Assembly (NCBI GenBank): GCA_039621445.1
Contig: CP154954.1
Location: 33,085,455 to 33,149,454 of the forward strand
Source of the DNA: Euglena gracilis
Lineage: Eukaryota > Euglenida > Euglenophyceae > Euglenales
Reading direction: 5' to 3'
DNA: 64,000 nucleotides
Below the pieces are notes generated by a model. It did not search any database and had not been told where the DNA came from. It saw only the letters and a list, made by a program, of their open reading frames with translations. The translations under genes were made by a program, and so were the position numbers. Shown here piece after piece: positions 33,371 through 64,000 of the stretch; position 1 is the first letter of the stretch; each line of letters starts with the position of its first letter.

Positions 33371-36006
33371 CGGCAAACAGTCGGCCCCTGGGTCCACACC
33401 AGTACGGCCGGGGACGCCTGCCGGCCGCGGGCGGGACTGGTTGGGCCGGGGGCTGGCCCGCGGCCCGGGTCTTGGGGGCGCGCTCCAGCACTGGGACGCC
33501 GGCGTACTCCGCCCGCAGCGCCGCGGCGGTGATCTCCGGCTGCCGGGCCGCCAGCAGGTCCAGCTCCGCCGCCGCGTCGGCCGAGGGCTCCTCGTCGCGC
33601 AGCATCAGGAGCAGGCTGCAGCGCAGCACGTCGGCCAGGTCGTCGGCGGGCGGGGGCGCGGCGGCGGGCGTCCGCGGTGGCCGCCACCAGGAAGGCCACG
33701 CGGCCTACGCCATGCACTCCTTCGCCCCGCGCCGCTCCACGTACGTGACCACCTTGGTGGCCAGCTCCGGCGCCGCCAAGCCCGCCGCAGCGGTGGACCC
33801 CGCCGGCGCGGCGGGCTGAGCGGCGCCTGACGCCGGTGGCCGACCGCGACCGTCCCGATCCGCCGCGGCTGCGGACGTTGCGACTGCTCCGCCGGGCGCA
33901 GGTGCGCTCCGCCGCGGCGCGTCGCAGCAGCTTCCGGAGCCGCGCCGTGGACTGCGCCACCCACTCCCGCCCCACGCCGCCGGCGCCGATGCGCTGGCCC
34001 CCGGGGTGCCCGGTCGCACGGCGATGTAGAGGTCCATCGCCTCGTCGAAGGACTGCGACTGCGGGTGCTGCTTCAGGGCCTTCCCGAGGCGGCTGATGGC
34101 AGCCTCGTTCATCTCCTCGTAGTAGCAGCACGCCGGCAGGCTGTCGTGCTACTCCGTCCAGAGCAGCAGCGCGCAGGACACCGTCCGCTCGTACTCCGAG
34201 GAGGACCGGGCCCGCGGCGGGTGGCCGCGCTCCGCGGCCCGCAGCTCCGCCAGCAAGGCCGCGGCGGCCTCGGGCGGGGGGTGGCCGCTGGCCCAGGGGG
34301 CGTGGGCCGGCGGGGCCGCCGACGGCAGGTCCACCTCAAGGTGCACCAGCAGGAGCAGGGCCGTCTGCAGCACCTCACGGGCCTGCCAACCGCTGCCCGC
34401 GCCACGTCCGTCCCAGCTGCAGGACCGCACCATCCAGCCCAACACCAGGGCGGCCGGGGCCCACACTTCCACCAGGTCCCGCCAGCCGTCCACCACCGTC
34501 GCCTCCGTCCACAGCCGCTGCAGCGCCAGGCACCCCTGCCGCAGCTCCTCCTCCGCCGCCTGCCCGGACGCTCCCGCTACCTGCAGGGGCCCCACAAAGC
34601 CGGACGCATCCTGCACCGCCGTTGTCCCCGGGCGCACCTGCGCACGCTCGGACCGCAGGGCCTCCACCCGGGCCGCACCTCCGCCTCCACCCGCCCCACC
34701 CGCACCGCCAACCGTTCCTGCCACGCGCGCAGCTGCGCCCGCTCTTCCTCGCCCACCAGCAGCCCCGTCACCTCCAGCGTGCCGTTCTTCAGGAACAGGT
34801 AGAACGGCAGGAAGCGGCGGTGCAGGGCGTGCAGCAGCTGCTTGTACGGGTGCCAGACGCCGTACAGCAGAGGCAGCCGGTCGAACGTGGTGGCCAGGTC
34901 CCAGCAGGTGGCGGAGAGCTGGCCGTACCGCAGCCGCGCGACGCGGTACCAGATGTTCTCGTCCGCCAGGACAAGGACGGGGCCGGCCACCTGCGGGAGC
35001 ACGTTCTCCTCGAGGAAGCGGAGGGTATGCAGAAGGCCCACCTGTGCGCCAACCACCGTCTCGCACAGGTTGAACGGTCGCCAGACCGGGGACCAGGCGT
35101 TTTTCGGGGCACGTCGAGGGGCACCCGGAACTGCTCCTCCTCCAGCGGGCCGCGGCAGAGCGCGAGAGGTCCACCAGCGGGCCGCGGGCGAAGGCCGCCA
35201 GGGACTCGCTCCACCACCGGCACGAGCCCCGCTGCGCCGGGGCGTCGGCCAGCAGCACGCGCACGGCGGGCAGGGCCGGGACGGGCTCCCGGCGCGCGGC
35301 GGCGGGGTCCGTGCGGCGCATCACGGCCATGATGGTGCCATTCAGGGACGCGTGGGGCACCCGCGGGGTGGTCACGTACCGCTGGCGGTACAGGTTGTCG
35401 AACCAGACCACCACGTGCGCCCCCTCCATGTCCGCCCACAGCTTCCGCAGCCGCTGGGCCGCCAGCTCCCGACGCACCGACACGTCCCACAGCGGCGCCT
35501 CGGGGGGATGCCGGCGGACCGGAGGTAGCGGGACACCGCCCGCGTCCACCCCATCGGCATGTCGCCGGCGGGCACGTGGGGCTGGTCCTGCCGCGGGCAC
35601 GCCGCGTCCCGGGCGATGCGGTAGTACGCCCAGGCGTTCTGCAGCAGTCTGGTAGTACTCCGTCGCTGAGGGTTCCACTGCAGCTCCTCCAGCAGCGTGC
35701 CGTGGCCCCGCGTCCGCAGCGGCCGGCGCATGTGCGCCACGTGCGTGACGAATGGCAGCAGGTGGTACTCCGGCGGGGCCAACACGCCCCGGACGAACTC
35801 GTCGAAGGTCCGGGCCAGGTGCAACGCTGCCAGCTCGCCCAACACCTTGCCAGAGTCCGCCGCCCGCCGCTGTGCATCGCTGTACTGCTACGTCCCACGC
35901 TGCCGGATGCCGCGGCCCGGTGGGGTGGAGCTCGACATCAGCAGCGAGGGCGGGGGCGGCCGCAGCAACGGGGACGGGGACGAGGAGGCGCTGCGCAGCG
36001 GCGCCT
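33370..36006 (-). pseudogene. Intronless GC-rich coding island with several frame breaks; unrecognised, possibly transposase-like
   Basis: Minus-strand reading moves between frames but keeps protein-like segments in one order: LARTFDEFVRGV, LLQNAWAYYRIARD, LRKLWADMEGAHVVVWFDNL, LNGTIMAVMRRTDP, GPLEEEQFRVPLDVP, LRFLEENVLPQ, VLVLADENIWYRVARLRYGQ, LLYGVWHPYKQLLHALHRRF, EEMNEAAISRLGKALKQHPQ and PELATKVVTYVERRGAKECM. At least four frame changes are needed, some at C or A runs (near 35505 and 35101), and a TAG lies in frame near 35890. It is the only sizeable intronless coding block here. WFDN and LADEN are candidate acidic residues of a DDE-type nuclease; that is a guess. The breaks may be decay or homopolymer sequencing errors. 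On the plus strand a short frame ending at TGA 36006-36008 (VELDISSEGGGG) was not preferred. Confidence 0.5.
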
Positions 36007-36177
36007 GACCACACTTAGGGCCGAGGCGAGCTCTGTCACTGGTTTCCGTCACCGTGGCACACCAACACTGACCCTTGGTAACTCAATTCTCCCACCCCAA
36101 CCGATCCGCGGGTGTCTTCACTGGCCACCGCTGTGACCCTTTCTGCGGACCTTTGCACCAGTCACCCTGGCTGTCCG

Positions 36178-37332
36178 TGCGCATGTGCGCTTGGCACCGT
36201 CTTATTTTAAAAAAACAAATGAGATCCAGGCGCAGGTGCGCACGGGACTGAGTGCACATAACAAACGCTGTTGTATGTGTGGTTTGTGTTTCTCACACGG
36301 ACAGTGGAACCCTCACACACGGCATGCGTGCGCATGCGCGCACCGTTTTACACTCAGGCACGCAGCACGGGAACCAAGCGCAGGTGCGCCTGGTTCTGAG
36401 TTCAGAGTACACAGTACAAACGGAACACAGAATGTATGCCCTGGCGCAGCTGCGCACCGCGGACGTGTCATTCTCTCGTTTCGGAGTGCAGTGTTCACTC
36501 GTCACGTCAGCGATATGACCTAACAACGGCCCGTGGCTCTGCGTTTGTCGTAACAGTTTGGAGTGCTTTCATGGGTCCCGAATTCCGGCGGGGGGGGCCA
36601 GGCGGTTGACCGGAAGTATCATCCTCACCTTGTCCCGTTCTAAGCTGCTTCCGGTACGATACAACCCGGTTCGCTCACACCAATGGCCACCGTGCACAGT
36701 TCCCTCAGGCGCACCTGCGACTGAGTTTTCAAATTTTCAATTTTCACCAAATTGGAGCGCACCTGCACATGAGGGACGATCGTTGTCTGCCCTCACCCAC
36801 CCGCACGTTTGGAACCAGGTGGGATGCACTGCGTGTGTCTGTTGATCCGGGGTCTCCTGTCGTTGAGGCTGCTGGTGCCCGCTGGGCGCTGGTCGGACGC
36901 ATTTTCGCCGTCCCGAAGGAACTCCCCCTACACATTGCTTAAGCACTGTCCGCCTGACATGTACCGCCCGAGATGTGCACAGCCACCCACGCTGTATTCA
37001 CGGCATAAACCCTTTAAGCACCCATTGCACACTGCACCCCATTCACACGTCTGCCAGTGGTTTCCGGTCTACGGGTTGCGGCGCCCTGCACACCGGTGAC
37101 AACCTGACGCCCCACCCACATCGGACCCAGTATCCCAAACAGTTGACAGAGCCCGTCTCGCACAGATGGCCGACTGCGCGGTCACGGCCGCGCTACAGGG
37201 GCAGCAGGGCACCGGCCATTGTGAGGGCTGCGGATGGGGAGGCGGTGCAGCTCTGTCGGGGGGACTTTTCACTTCAGTATTTTAAAACAACAATCGCAGG
37301 TGCCTTCCCGGTCGCACCTGCGCACGCGCGAC
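36178..37332. repeat. Second cluster of GCGCA-nn-TGCGC palindromes
   Basis: Full or near copies at 36178, 36230, 36378, 36444, 36709, 36757 and 37311, mostly GCGCAGGTGCGC or GCGCACCTGCG. The copy at 36328-36343 lacks the gap (TGCGCATGCGCG) and resembles an NRF-1-type site. Confidence 0.75.
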
Positions 37333-37464
37333 CCTCACCCAGGGCGCAGGCAGATTGTGACCGTGTCCGTCAGCAAGACCGGTCCCAAAACCGCGGACGA
37401 TCCGGTTTTTGGGCCCAAAACCCCTTAAGTGCCTTTACGGCCGTCTAAGACACACTCACACGTA

Positions 37465-37520
37465 TGCATGCATGCATGCATACATGCATGAATACATGCA
37501 TACATACAAACATACACACA
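37465..37520. repeat. ATGC/CATA microsatellite
   Basis: Short run of ATGC then ATACATGC units. Confidence 0.85.
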
Positions 37521-38155
37521 CACGGCCAATGGTCACGGCACTGTCAATGTGTTAATTCATGTTTCCATCCCACCTTCTGCCCAGGTTCCACTGTAGCCCA
37601 CCCCATGTTAGTGCTGCGCGGGTGGTGGGGCGCAGCAAGCTGCACTGCAACGCCGGGGTCCTCTTTTCCCTTGCTTCTGCTGGAAATCCCCCCTCTGGTG
37701 CCATCTCCCAGAGGACCCACTGGAATAGAAGACTGGAACGATAGAGAAAGGCGATGGCCAAACCCAGTGACAACAATATTAATAGTACCGGTTTTAGTGG
37801 TGGTATTTTGTTTTGCAGTATTTTTGTCATTTACCCTCACAGAACACAATGGGCTTGTTTTGGGGAGAGGTTCTGCATCAAGGGGAAAAAATTGTGAAGA
37901 TCATGCACATAAGAAGCCCATTTTCTTTGCGACATTTCGGTCAGCTGACGGGAGCGATTCTGTTTCAACGACAGGAGCCATTCTGTTTCAACGAGATAAA
38001 GATAAGTGTGATCACTGGCCATTTCCCTGTTACGGGAAATTTGCTGCCTCAGCGAAGCATTGCAGGTGTTTCCATCTGAGCTGGCATGGCTGGGATGGTG
38101 AGCGGTGTGACGTGGCGAGCAGTGTGCCACCTGGCCTTCTGGGGCCTCCCTCCAG

Positions 38156-44745
<6,590 letters not shown>

Positions 44746-45129
44746 CACCCTAGGCGCGGGGAACCCGGCCTCCAGCTATGGATTAACTGCACGCCCCCAC
44801 CCTTGGACTGTCTCCTGCCGTGTTGATTGGACGCGTGATGCAGTACGTTTGTCTTTTGAACCCCTCAAGTGACCGGGTTGGCATGCTCCATTTGTTGGAT
44901 TGCGCATTTTGATGGTCTGTGTTTTCATCCATGAACTCATCGTGCCAACCTGGAAATATGGAACGCAGTACATAAATACTTTCCCACGCAAATTTAATCT
45001 TTCTAGTACCATCTTTCTAGTACCTCGTCATTTGGGCATTGCCATATTCTTCCCAATGCTAATAAAACAAGAATGGTATTTTTTTAAGATACAGATACCC
45101 TTCAAAATTTTGACATTTTATGCACCCAG

Positions 45130-45330
45130 TTCCTGGGACAGTGTCACCAAGGGTTTTCTCAAGCCACCCCCCCCGGGGGGGGTTCCATTCAGCCAGCACG
45201 TTTTTTTTTCCAGCCAGCAGCTCCCAGCTGGGCTGTGGGCCCCCCAGGAGATCCTCTTAAATGAAGTTTAGCCAGCCCGGCAAAGCCGGGCGGGGCCGGA
45301 AAAAAAGGAGTCAAAGTGGCCAAGAAATGC
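45130..45330 (+). repeat. Family B element copy
   Basis: CAGCCAGCACGTTTTTTTTT, CCAGCCAGCAGCTCCCAGCT, GGGCTGTGGGCCCCCCAGG and AGCCCGGCAAAGCCGGGC. It is the clearest full-length copy. A shorter one is at 45530-45615. Confidence 0.65.
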
Positions 45331-48300
45331 ATTTTTGAAGGGGGCTGTTTTTAGGGATTTCAGGGTTTTTAGGGTTTTTAGGGGTTCGGGATTTCTAGCT
45401 AAAAAAAAACCCCCAACCCAGCTGGAGTTGGACATCTCTGCCATTTTTCGGGTATCTGCCGGGGCCAGCTGCCAGAGGTCGGACCCCCCCCCCTCCGAAC
45501 CCCCCGCCCCTCACCTGGCTGCCTGGGGGGTCCAGCCAGCACCTTTTTCTAGCCGGCCCGCCTGCCCCCCCCCCCCCCCCGGAGGTTCTTAAATGGAAAC
45601 CCCTGGCTGGCATGCCCGAGAACCTGTCAGGTCCCGCCCGGGATGCTGTCCGAAGCCCCTGTACCGGCCAATCTGTCATCATGGCAAGTTGCCAGGGTCC
45701 CTGGTACTGTGGTACTGGCTGACTTTTCATGTGACAGTGTCCCAGGTGGGAAGGTGTGCTTTCACGGATTTTTCTACAAATTGTGTGGAATCCTTGTGGC
45801 AAACAATTTTATTGGTTTATTTCTGTGCCTCACACCTTTTGCAAAAAAAGATTGAGGGGGGACTGAATATTTTTTCCACCTCAAGGGTTGTGGTCGCACC
45901 AGCAGGTTGTTGGGGTGAAACCAGGGCTGATTGAAAATCTCCAGTTTGCGACTTTCCTCTCCTGCAGAGATAAACAGCCCTGGAGTCAGTCGCAGCCGTT
46001 CAGCACACTTACCAGTGGGCGTACCCCTGAATTGCTTTTGTTTCCGGAGGCACCACCCCTCGTCTCACAACGTCTGTTCAAAATCCCAAAATTGTAGGTG
46101 TACCTGCTTTTGCAAGCAAATTCACTTCCACCGTTGCTGATTGGCTGGTTGGGAGAAACCCTCATTCAGCTTCGATATTTGTTTGACAATGTGGTGCATT
46201 GAGACGGTTGTTATGAAAAAACCTGCTTAAGGCATCCCATGCGCATCCACACCTTGAGTGGTGTGTCAAATGATTCGGCCCCAGTTTAGCATCCCAACAG
46301 GTGGGGCAGCCACCTTGAAAAAAGGATTTCCCCCCCAAAAAATATCGGGGCGCGGCCCGCAAACATTCAAAGAACAAAACAGAAGCAAAGAGATAAAAAT
46401 GCCAATCCAATCGCTGAGTAGATTCAGTTGGACGCTTTGTTCACTGGCCGGGGCATTTTTACGCTATGCACCTACCAGTGTGGGAGGTTAAGCCTGGGAG
46501 CATAGAAAATGGCCCCCGATTTTTTCTTCTGGAGCGCCCCAATGACAGTTCAATCCTCCAACTCGACCCGTGCCACCCGAACCCGCAGTGCGTCGCATGC
46601 CGTGTGTCGTCTTTTTCCTCCGGGCGGTGTGAGGCACCGGGATGGAAGCACTGCAGGACCAAGTGCAAATGGTGCTCCGGGACCTCACCAAGGCTTTGCC
46701 TGCCTTTTCAATCCAAACCCCCAACACCCCCAAAATGGGGTTATGCAAATCATTGTGCCTCTCCGTGTGGCGTGTTTGTACGTGTTTTTGACGTCGGTGG
46801 GTGTTCGGGGCGCTCTATCCCTCCCCCTCCTGGCATGGATCAGCTGTTATGCAAGAAAGCATTCCCCCAAAATTTTTATTATGTGCCTCTTGTGGGCAGA
46901 GAAATCTTTTAAGTTTCGTACCCACGGGGACCCACCAGGACCCCCCCCCCCCAGTGGGTCCCAGCCAAGCCCCCCCTGGGGGGGGGTCCCTCTCAGAGGC
47001 AGGAAAATTTTTTGTACCCAAAATTGACCCCCAAAAGTGGGTCCCCCTGAGCCCCCCCCCCCTGAGGGTCCAGAGGGTGGGTGGGTGGGTCTGCACCCCC
47101 CTTCCCTGCAACTTCCTCTTTTTGGTCCTGAGAGAAACCTCTGCTCGCGGGGATTTTTCGGGTGTTTTGGGTCCAAAAAAACCGCCAAGATCACTGGAAA
47201 CCAGGGGGGTTTGGGGTAGGGGGATTTTGCGGTAGTGGATTATAAGTCAGCAAGAAAGCTGTGAGCCTGTTGCCTAGCAGATGGCCTGCCTGCAACGTCA
47301 TTTATTACTAGACGTTTGCTTATCACTGTGGTATACAGAAGCTGTTCCGACGAAGAAGAAAAAAATACCAAAGGGCTTTGAAGGGCTTTTTGACCGGTGG
47401 GTTGGGTAGGTCGGTAGGTTGACCTCCGCCCGGGAAACTCACTTGCCCATCCTGAAGTCGGCTGGCTAAATGAGAAAGATACCAAATCTGTGGACAGGGC
47501 CTTGTAAAGGGAGAACAAATAAAAAATAATGGTATAATAGTATTATTATGTGCTTAATTTATATTGTATTGCATACATAAATAAATGTACATTATATATT
47601 GTATACATATTATACATATTATGCATACGTATATCATATATTATATATATTATATGTGTATTATTCATTTGTATATTACATATTATGTACATTATACATA
47701 TTATGAGCATGGTGTTTCTCAGTGTGTTCCCTGCTGCTGTAGCTGTTACCATTTTCTCACCTCTGTCTGGTTTGATACCAAATTTAATATCTGACCTTTT
47801 CCCCTTTCTGGGGCTCTTCCCTGGCCGATCACTGTCAGGATGGGATGGGATGGGATTTTTTCAACTCCCAGTCTTGGCAATGCTTTGTGCTCAGCGGAGC
47901 TGCATGTCCAGCAGTGCACTGTGATAGAAAGCCGGGACCATGCGAAGGAACAAGAGTATGCCTCCAACCTCACAATCAACAAAAGCTGGTCTCAACATTT
48001 TTGATCATTCCTCACCCCCAATCGATGACCGGGGTTGGGACAGGCCAGTTGGTTGTTTGGGGGGACAGCACACAAAACATGGTCCGCGCTCTTTCAACAG
48101 TTATAAGAATTTGCTTTGATGCCCCGAGTTTCAACCTGAGAAGATGGTAGCGTAAAACAGCTGTGGGCTATGGACGGCATAAGCAGAACCTCAAAGACCT
48201 GGACCCAAGCCTGCGAAATAAAAAGAATGGAAGGTTACCCAGTTCTGCAAATAGGGCAAATAAGGCCCCGGTGCAAGATTGGCCACCTCAAAGCTTTCAA

Positions 48301-48389
48301 GGTCTTTCCCCCTCTCCCTTTGGTTCATCCAGGCACTTCAATTTTTAAGGCACTTTTGACATTATTTTTCAGGAGGTCCAAGGCTGCAG

Positions 48390-48500
48390 CAAGGCGGTCC
48401 ATCCATGCATTGAACCAACGTTGGGGAAAGAATGATTTTCTGGCATCGTTGTCTATCCACCCAAATCATTTTTTCAACTGTTTTCCTTTTGCCGAGGTTT
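48390..48500 (-). repeat. Reversed family A fragment
   Basis: The complement reads TTGGGTGGATAGACAACGAT, GCCAGAAAATCATTC. Confidence 0.55.
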
Positions 48501-48759
48501 TGTGATTTCATTTTGCTCCACCGTAGGAGCTTTTCAAAAAACCTTAAAATCCCGTGATTGAATTAAAATGGCCCTAAAATCTGGGCCAAATGCTTAGAAT
48601 GTGTGAAAATGCTTAAAAATGCCTTAAAAAAATTCTTCCTGGCAAAAATAATTTTGGCCACCCAACCCCACCCCGGGCCTGAAATCCGAGCCCCCCCCCG
48701 GGGGGGGGGGGGTTGGTCAGGCTGAACCCCGACTCGGGTTGACCCCCCCGCCCCCCCAG

Positions 48760-61668
<12,909 letters not shown>

Positions 61669-64000
61669 GTGGACCGCCAATACCACGTCGCAGCGCCAGC
61701 CACCGCTCCTCTCGAGTCATCAGGCTTCACGGTTGACTTTTGCCTTGCCAAAGTGTCCCCGTGGGAGAGGGTGCCATTGAAGCATACACGGTGTGGTTGG
61801 GTCGGTGGGTTGGGGGGTTTAGGGGCACAAAATACACAAACACTGTCCCTTTTTTGAGCGAGCCATGCGGAAGCCGGCCGTGTCATAAAAAATTTGTTAT
61901 TAGGTTATCTGATTTCAATCATTTGGAACGGATCGCCTGGCTCCATCCATCGATCCCTCCCCAAAGGGGCGGTGCTGTTGGGGGCCTCAGGGCCCCTCTT
62001 TGGCACTCCCATTTAGCGATCCCGCCGGCCCACGACGACACAGACCCCCTCCCTGCGCTGCCGTCCGGTCTGTCCTTCCCAGGGTCGTCTTTTTTTTTTG
62101 ATTGGGGACGGGAGCACTGGAAGGCCCATCCCTGGACAGAGCCCTGTCGTTTGCAACGACAACCGCCTTTACCACACGCCCAGCTGCGGACCAAAATGGC
62201 GAGAGGGCTTCTGCCTGGAGGGTCGGTGTGCATTCTTGTTCATCCAGTGTTTCAAAGTGTCCTTGGTTGCTTGGCCTGCCAGCTTGGTGCCTTTCCCATG
62301 GCATCGTCTGGGCTCTGACAGAAGGGCAGCCTTCCAACAGTATCCAACAGAAAAGAAGCGACCCTCATCTTGACCCTGTGCTGTCCCATTATCATTGTGT
62401 GTCATGTGCCTTTTCCTCTTGCTTCCTCCCTTCCTAGCTTGGCTCTTCGCATTGAGATTCGAGAGTTCGTTTCATTGTTTCTGACGCTGTGTCCAATGGT
62501 TGCAGCCTCGAATTCAACAGACCTCTTGCAGCCACAGATACCTCCCAAAGCCGTCCTGTTCACGCAGCTACACACACCACCAAAGGCTTTGGCCAGTTGG
62601 AGATGATCACTTGTTGACCGAGGAGCTTTTCCCCAGCCCAAGAATTCCTCTGAAATACCCAAAGCCCTCGAGAAAAGCGACGTCACAAATGTCCAGCTCC
62701 AGTCTGAAGTCACACCTCCCCCACCGTAAGGGGCAGGACTTTTCTTTTTATTATCCAACGGCCAACAGCCAATCCGGGGCTCGGGCGGGTTCGAAAATTG
62801 AAGCAAATCGAAATTTGTATTCTTTTGATGTTTTCGGCGGATGGACGATGGTCCAAAATTGCTAGAAATACAATCGTTCCCCGATGTGAACTGGTTTTTT
62901 GCCAAGGGATATCGAACTCTTGCCCATTTCCCTGGGGATTTTAGTTCAATCTGCTAGGACAGCGGAGTTTCTTTTCTGTTAACAGGCTGGAGGCCCCAAC
63001 TTGGCTCAAACAGAAAACACACCGCACTCGCGTCATGACCCAACGAAGGTCGCCATTGCATTGCCATCGCCAGACAATCGACTGCTGTTGGCTGTGTGTT
63101 CCCACTGCCTTTCCTTCACCATCGTTCTGACAGAGCAGCCAGAAATGGGTTCTCTTGCAATTTTTCTTCACCTCCTCTCCAAACAGCACGTCTCTTTCTC
63201 ATTTTCTCTGCAGCATTTGCGTTTCTGTCGTGTTCCGTTGCATTGTTGTGCTCAGTATGGCATGTCATGTCCATGACCCAGCGGGATATCTTTCTGTGGT
63301 CAGCAATGCGGAGTTTGTGGATCAGGCTTGTTCGGGCATCAACCCATTTATAACCCCCCCCCCTGGCCCAATTACCAAACCGTGATTTACAACCCCACCC
63401 AGAGGGAAAGAACGATGAAGAAGCAATAGACAAAACATGCTAAACTCCTCAGTGTCCGAAAAAACAGGTGTGGTGGGCATGCCAACCTCCCAGGTTTTGG
63501 CAAAAAGAACCATGAAGTTACCCAAAATACCTTGTTTGCCCCCCCCCCAGGGCAAGAATTGGGGGTCATTTTGAACCTCTTCCCATTACACACCAAGGCT
63601 CAATTTATAACCACCCCCCCTTACCCCCCCCCCGCCCCCCCGGACCGACCACCAAACAGGTTCTTATAACCCCTGGGGGGATTTAAGTGAGGAGGTTTTT
63701 AGAGCAAAGGAAGATCATTTTCAATTAAATGCCATTCTAGCGCCATTTTTGAAGTAGAAAAGCTCCAGTATGTTTTGTATTTGCATATTTCGGGAAGCCT
63801 CAGAGCTTCACAAAAGTTCAACCCTCTCCAATCAAATACACATTTATAACATTTTCCGGCGCAAAAAAAAGGTTTTTTATCCATTGTCATGCTGTTATGT
63901 GCAGGGTGTTAATGGAGCGTTGTTTTGTACAGGGGGAGGGGGGCTCAGATCACCCCCCCCCCGCCATTTGGGCTGAGTGGGTTCCGGGACCCCCAAGGAA
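61669..64000. other. Stretch after the last recognised cyclase exon
   Basis: No confident exon. Partial family A copies are at about 61470-61560 and 62725-62970, sharing an extra left arm (GACGTCACAAATGTC). A GC-balanced segment at 62990-63150 (AQTENTPHSRHDPTKVAIAL) might be coding but lacks support. ATTTATAACCCC repeats occur at 63348-63680. Confidence 0.4.
62725..62970 (+). repeat. Diverged family A element
   Basis: GTAAGGGGCAGGAC, CCGGGGCTCGGGCGGGTTCG, CGGATGGACGATGGTCCAAA and CTGCTAGGACAGCGGAG match the complete copies. Confidence 0.65.

Larger units (their letters stand above)
36011..38155. other. CpG-rich stretch upstream of the minus-strand island, with palindromes
   Basis: No gene seen. 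It holds eight gapped palindromes between 36178 and 37332 and an ATGC/CATA microsatellite at 37465-37520. C/G homopolymer runs are almost absent up to about 37450. Confidence 0.5.
44746..48759. other. Stretch between the C2orf69-like gene and the BLUF-cyclase gene
   Basis: No confident exon. Two family B copies lie at 45130-45330 and 45530-45615. A short frame from ATG 46642 (MEALQDQVQMVLRDLTK) is coil-like but has no donor; another frame there is Cys-rich (CKWCSG). A (TAT/ATA)n tract lies at 47580-47705. A reversed family A fragment is at 48390-48500. Confidence 0.45.

Noticed and set aside
35697-36008. Plus-strand gene ending VELDISSEGGGG...
   Set aside because: The opposite strand gives longer protein-like segments over the same bases. 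The short acidic end could still be real.
46466-46912. Cys-rich protein (CVACRV...CKWCSG)
   Set aside because: No splice sites or recognised zinc-binding pattern, and other frames are equally open.

Overview
This is nuclear DNA from an intron-rich, flagellated eukaryote, most likely a euglenid alga. The nearest-to-decisive clue is a multi-exon gene at about 48.8-61.7 kb that combines a BLUF blue-light sensor with a class III nucleotidyl cyclase homology domain. That is the architecture of photoactivated adenylyl cyclase (PAC), known among eukaryotes mainly from euglenids and from the heterolobosean Naegleria. GC-rich exons, very long repeat-filled introns, a short TTAGGG-type repeat and a cilium-type LRR/IQ gene fit a euglenid better than AT-rich Naegleria. 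The assignment is an inference.

Layout. (1) 1.4-20.6 kb, + strand: about 25 small exons of one large protein with an N-terminal coiled coil, a leucine-rich-repeat block with a C-terminal cap, then a charged coil, an IQ motif and a Pro-rich tail, resembling LRRIQ1. (2) 20.6-26.1 kb: no gene seen; it holds a cluster of gapped palindromes, a tandem duplication and a hairpin. (3) 26.1-32.0 kb, + strand: exons of one or two unrecognised proteins. (4) 33.3-36.0 kb, - strand: an intronless GC-rich coding island broken by frame changes, unrecognised and possibly transposase-like, flanked by the same palindromes. (5) 38.2-44.7 kb, + strand: a C2orf69-like serine-hydrolase-fold protein. (6) 48.8-61.7 kb, + strand: the BLUF-cyclase gene, whose cyclase domain has lost both metal-binding aspartates.

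Exons are short and GC-rich. Most proposed introns are GT-AG, and phases were matched across junctions to choose sites; a few mismatches are noted. First exons were not found for any spliced gene. Introns and intergenic DNA are dominated by homopolymer C/G runs, microsatellites up to about 1.1 kb, and several families of short inverted-repeat elements. Two complete copies of one family carry perfect 8-bp target duplications and hAT-like CAGGG ends. Other structures include 10-bp minisatellites sharing a spacer motif, one element nested inside another, and an element that seems to split an exon with an 8-bp duplication.

Functionally, the BLUF-cyclase and the LRR/IQ protein would both suit a flagellum/photoreceptor context, but nothing in the sequence shows co-regulation. 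Exon ends are read by eye and should be treated as predictions.
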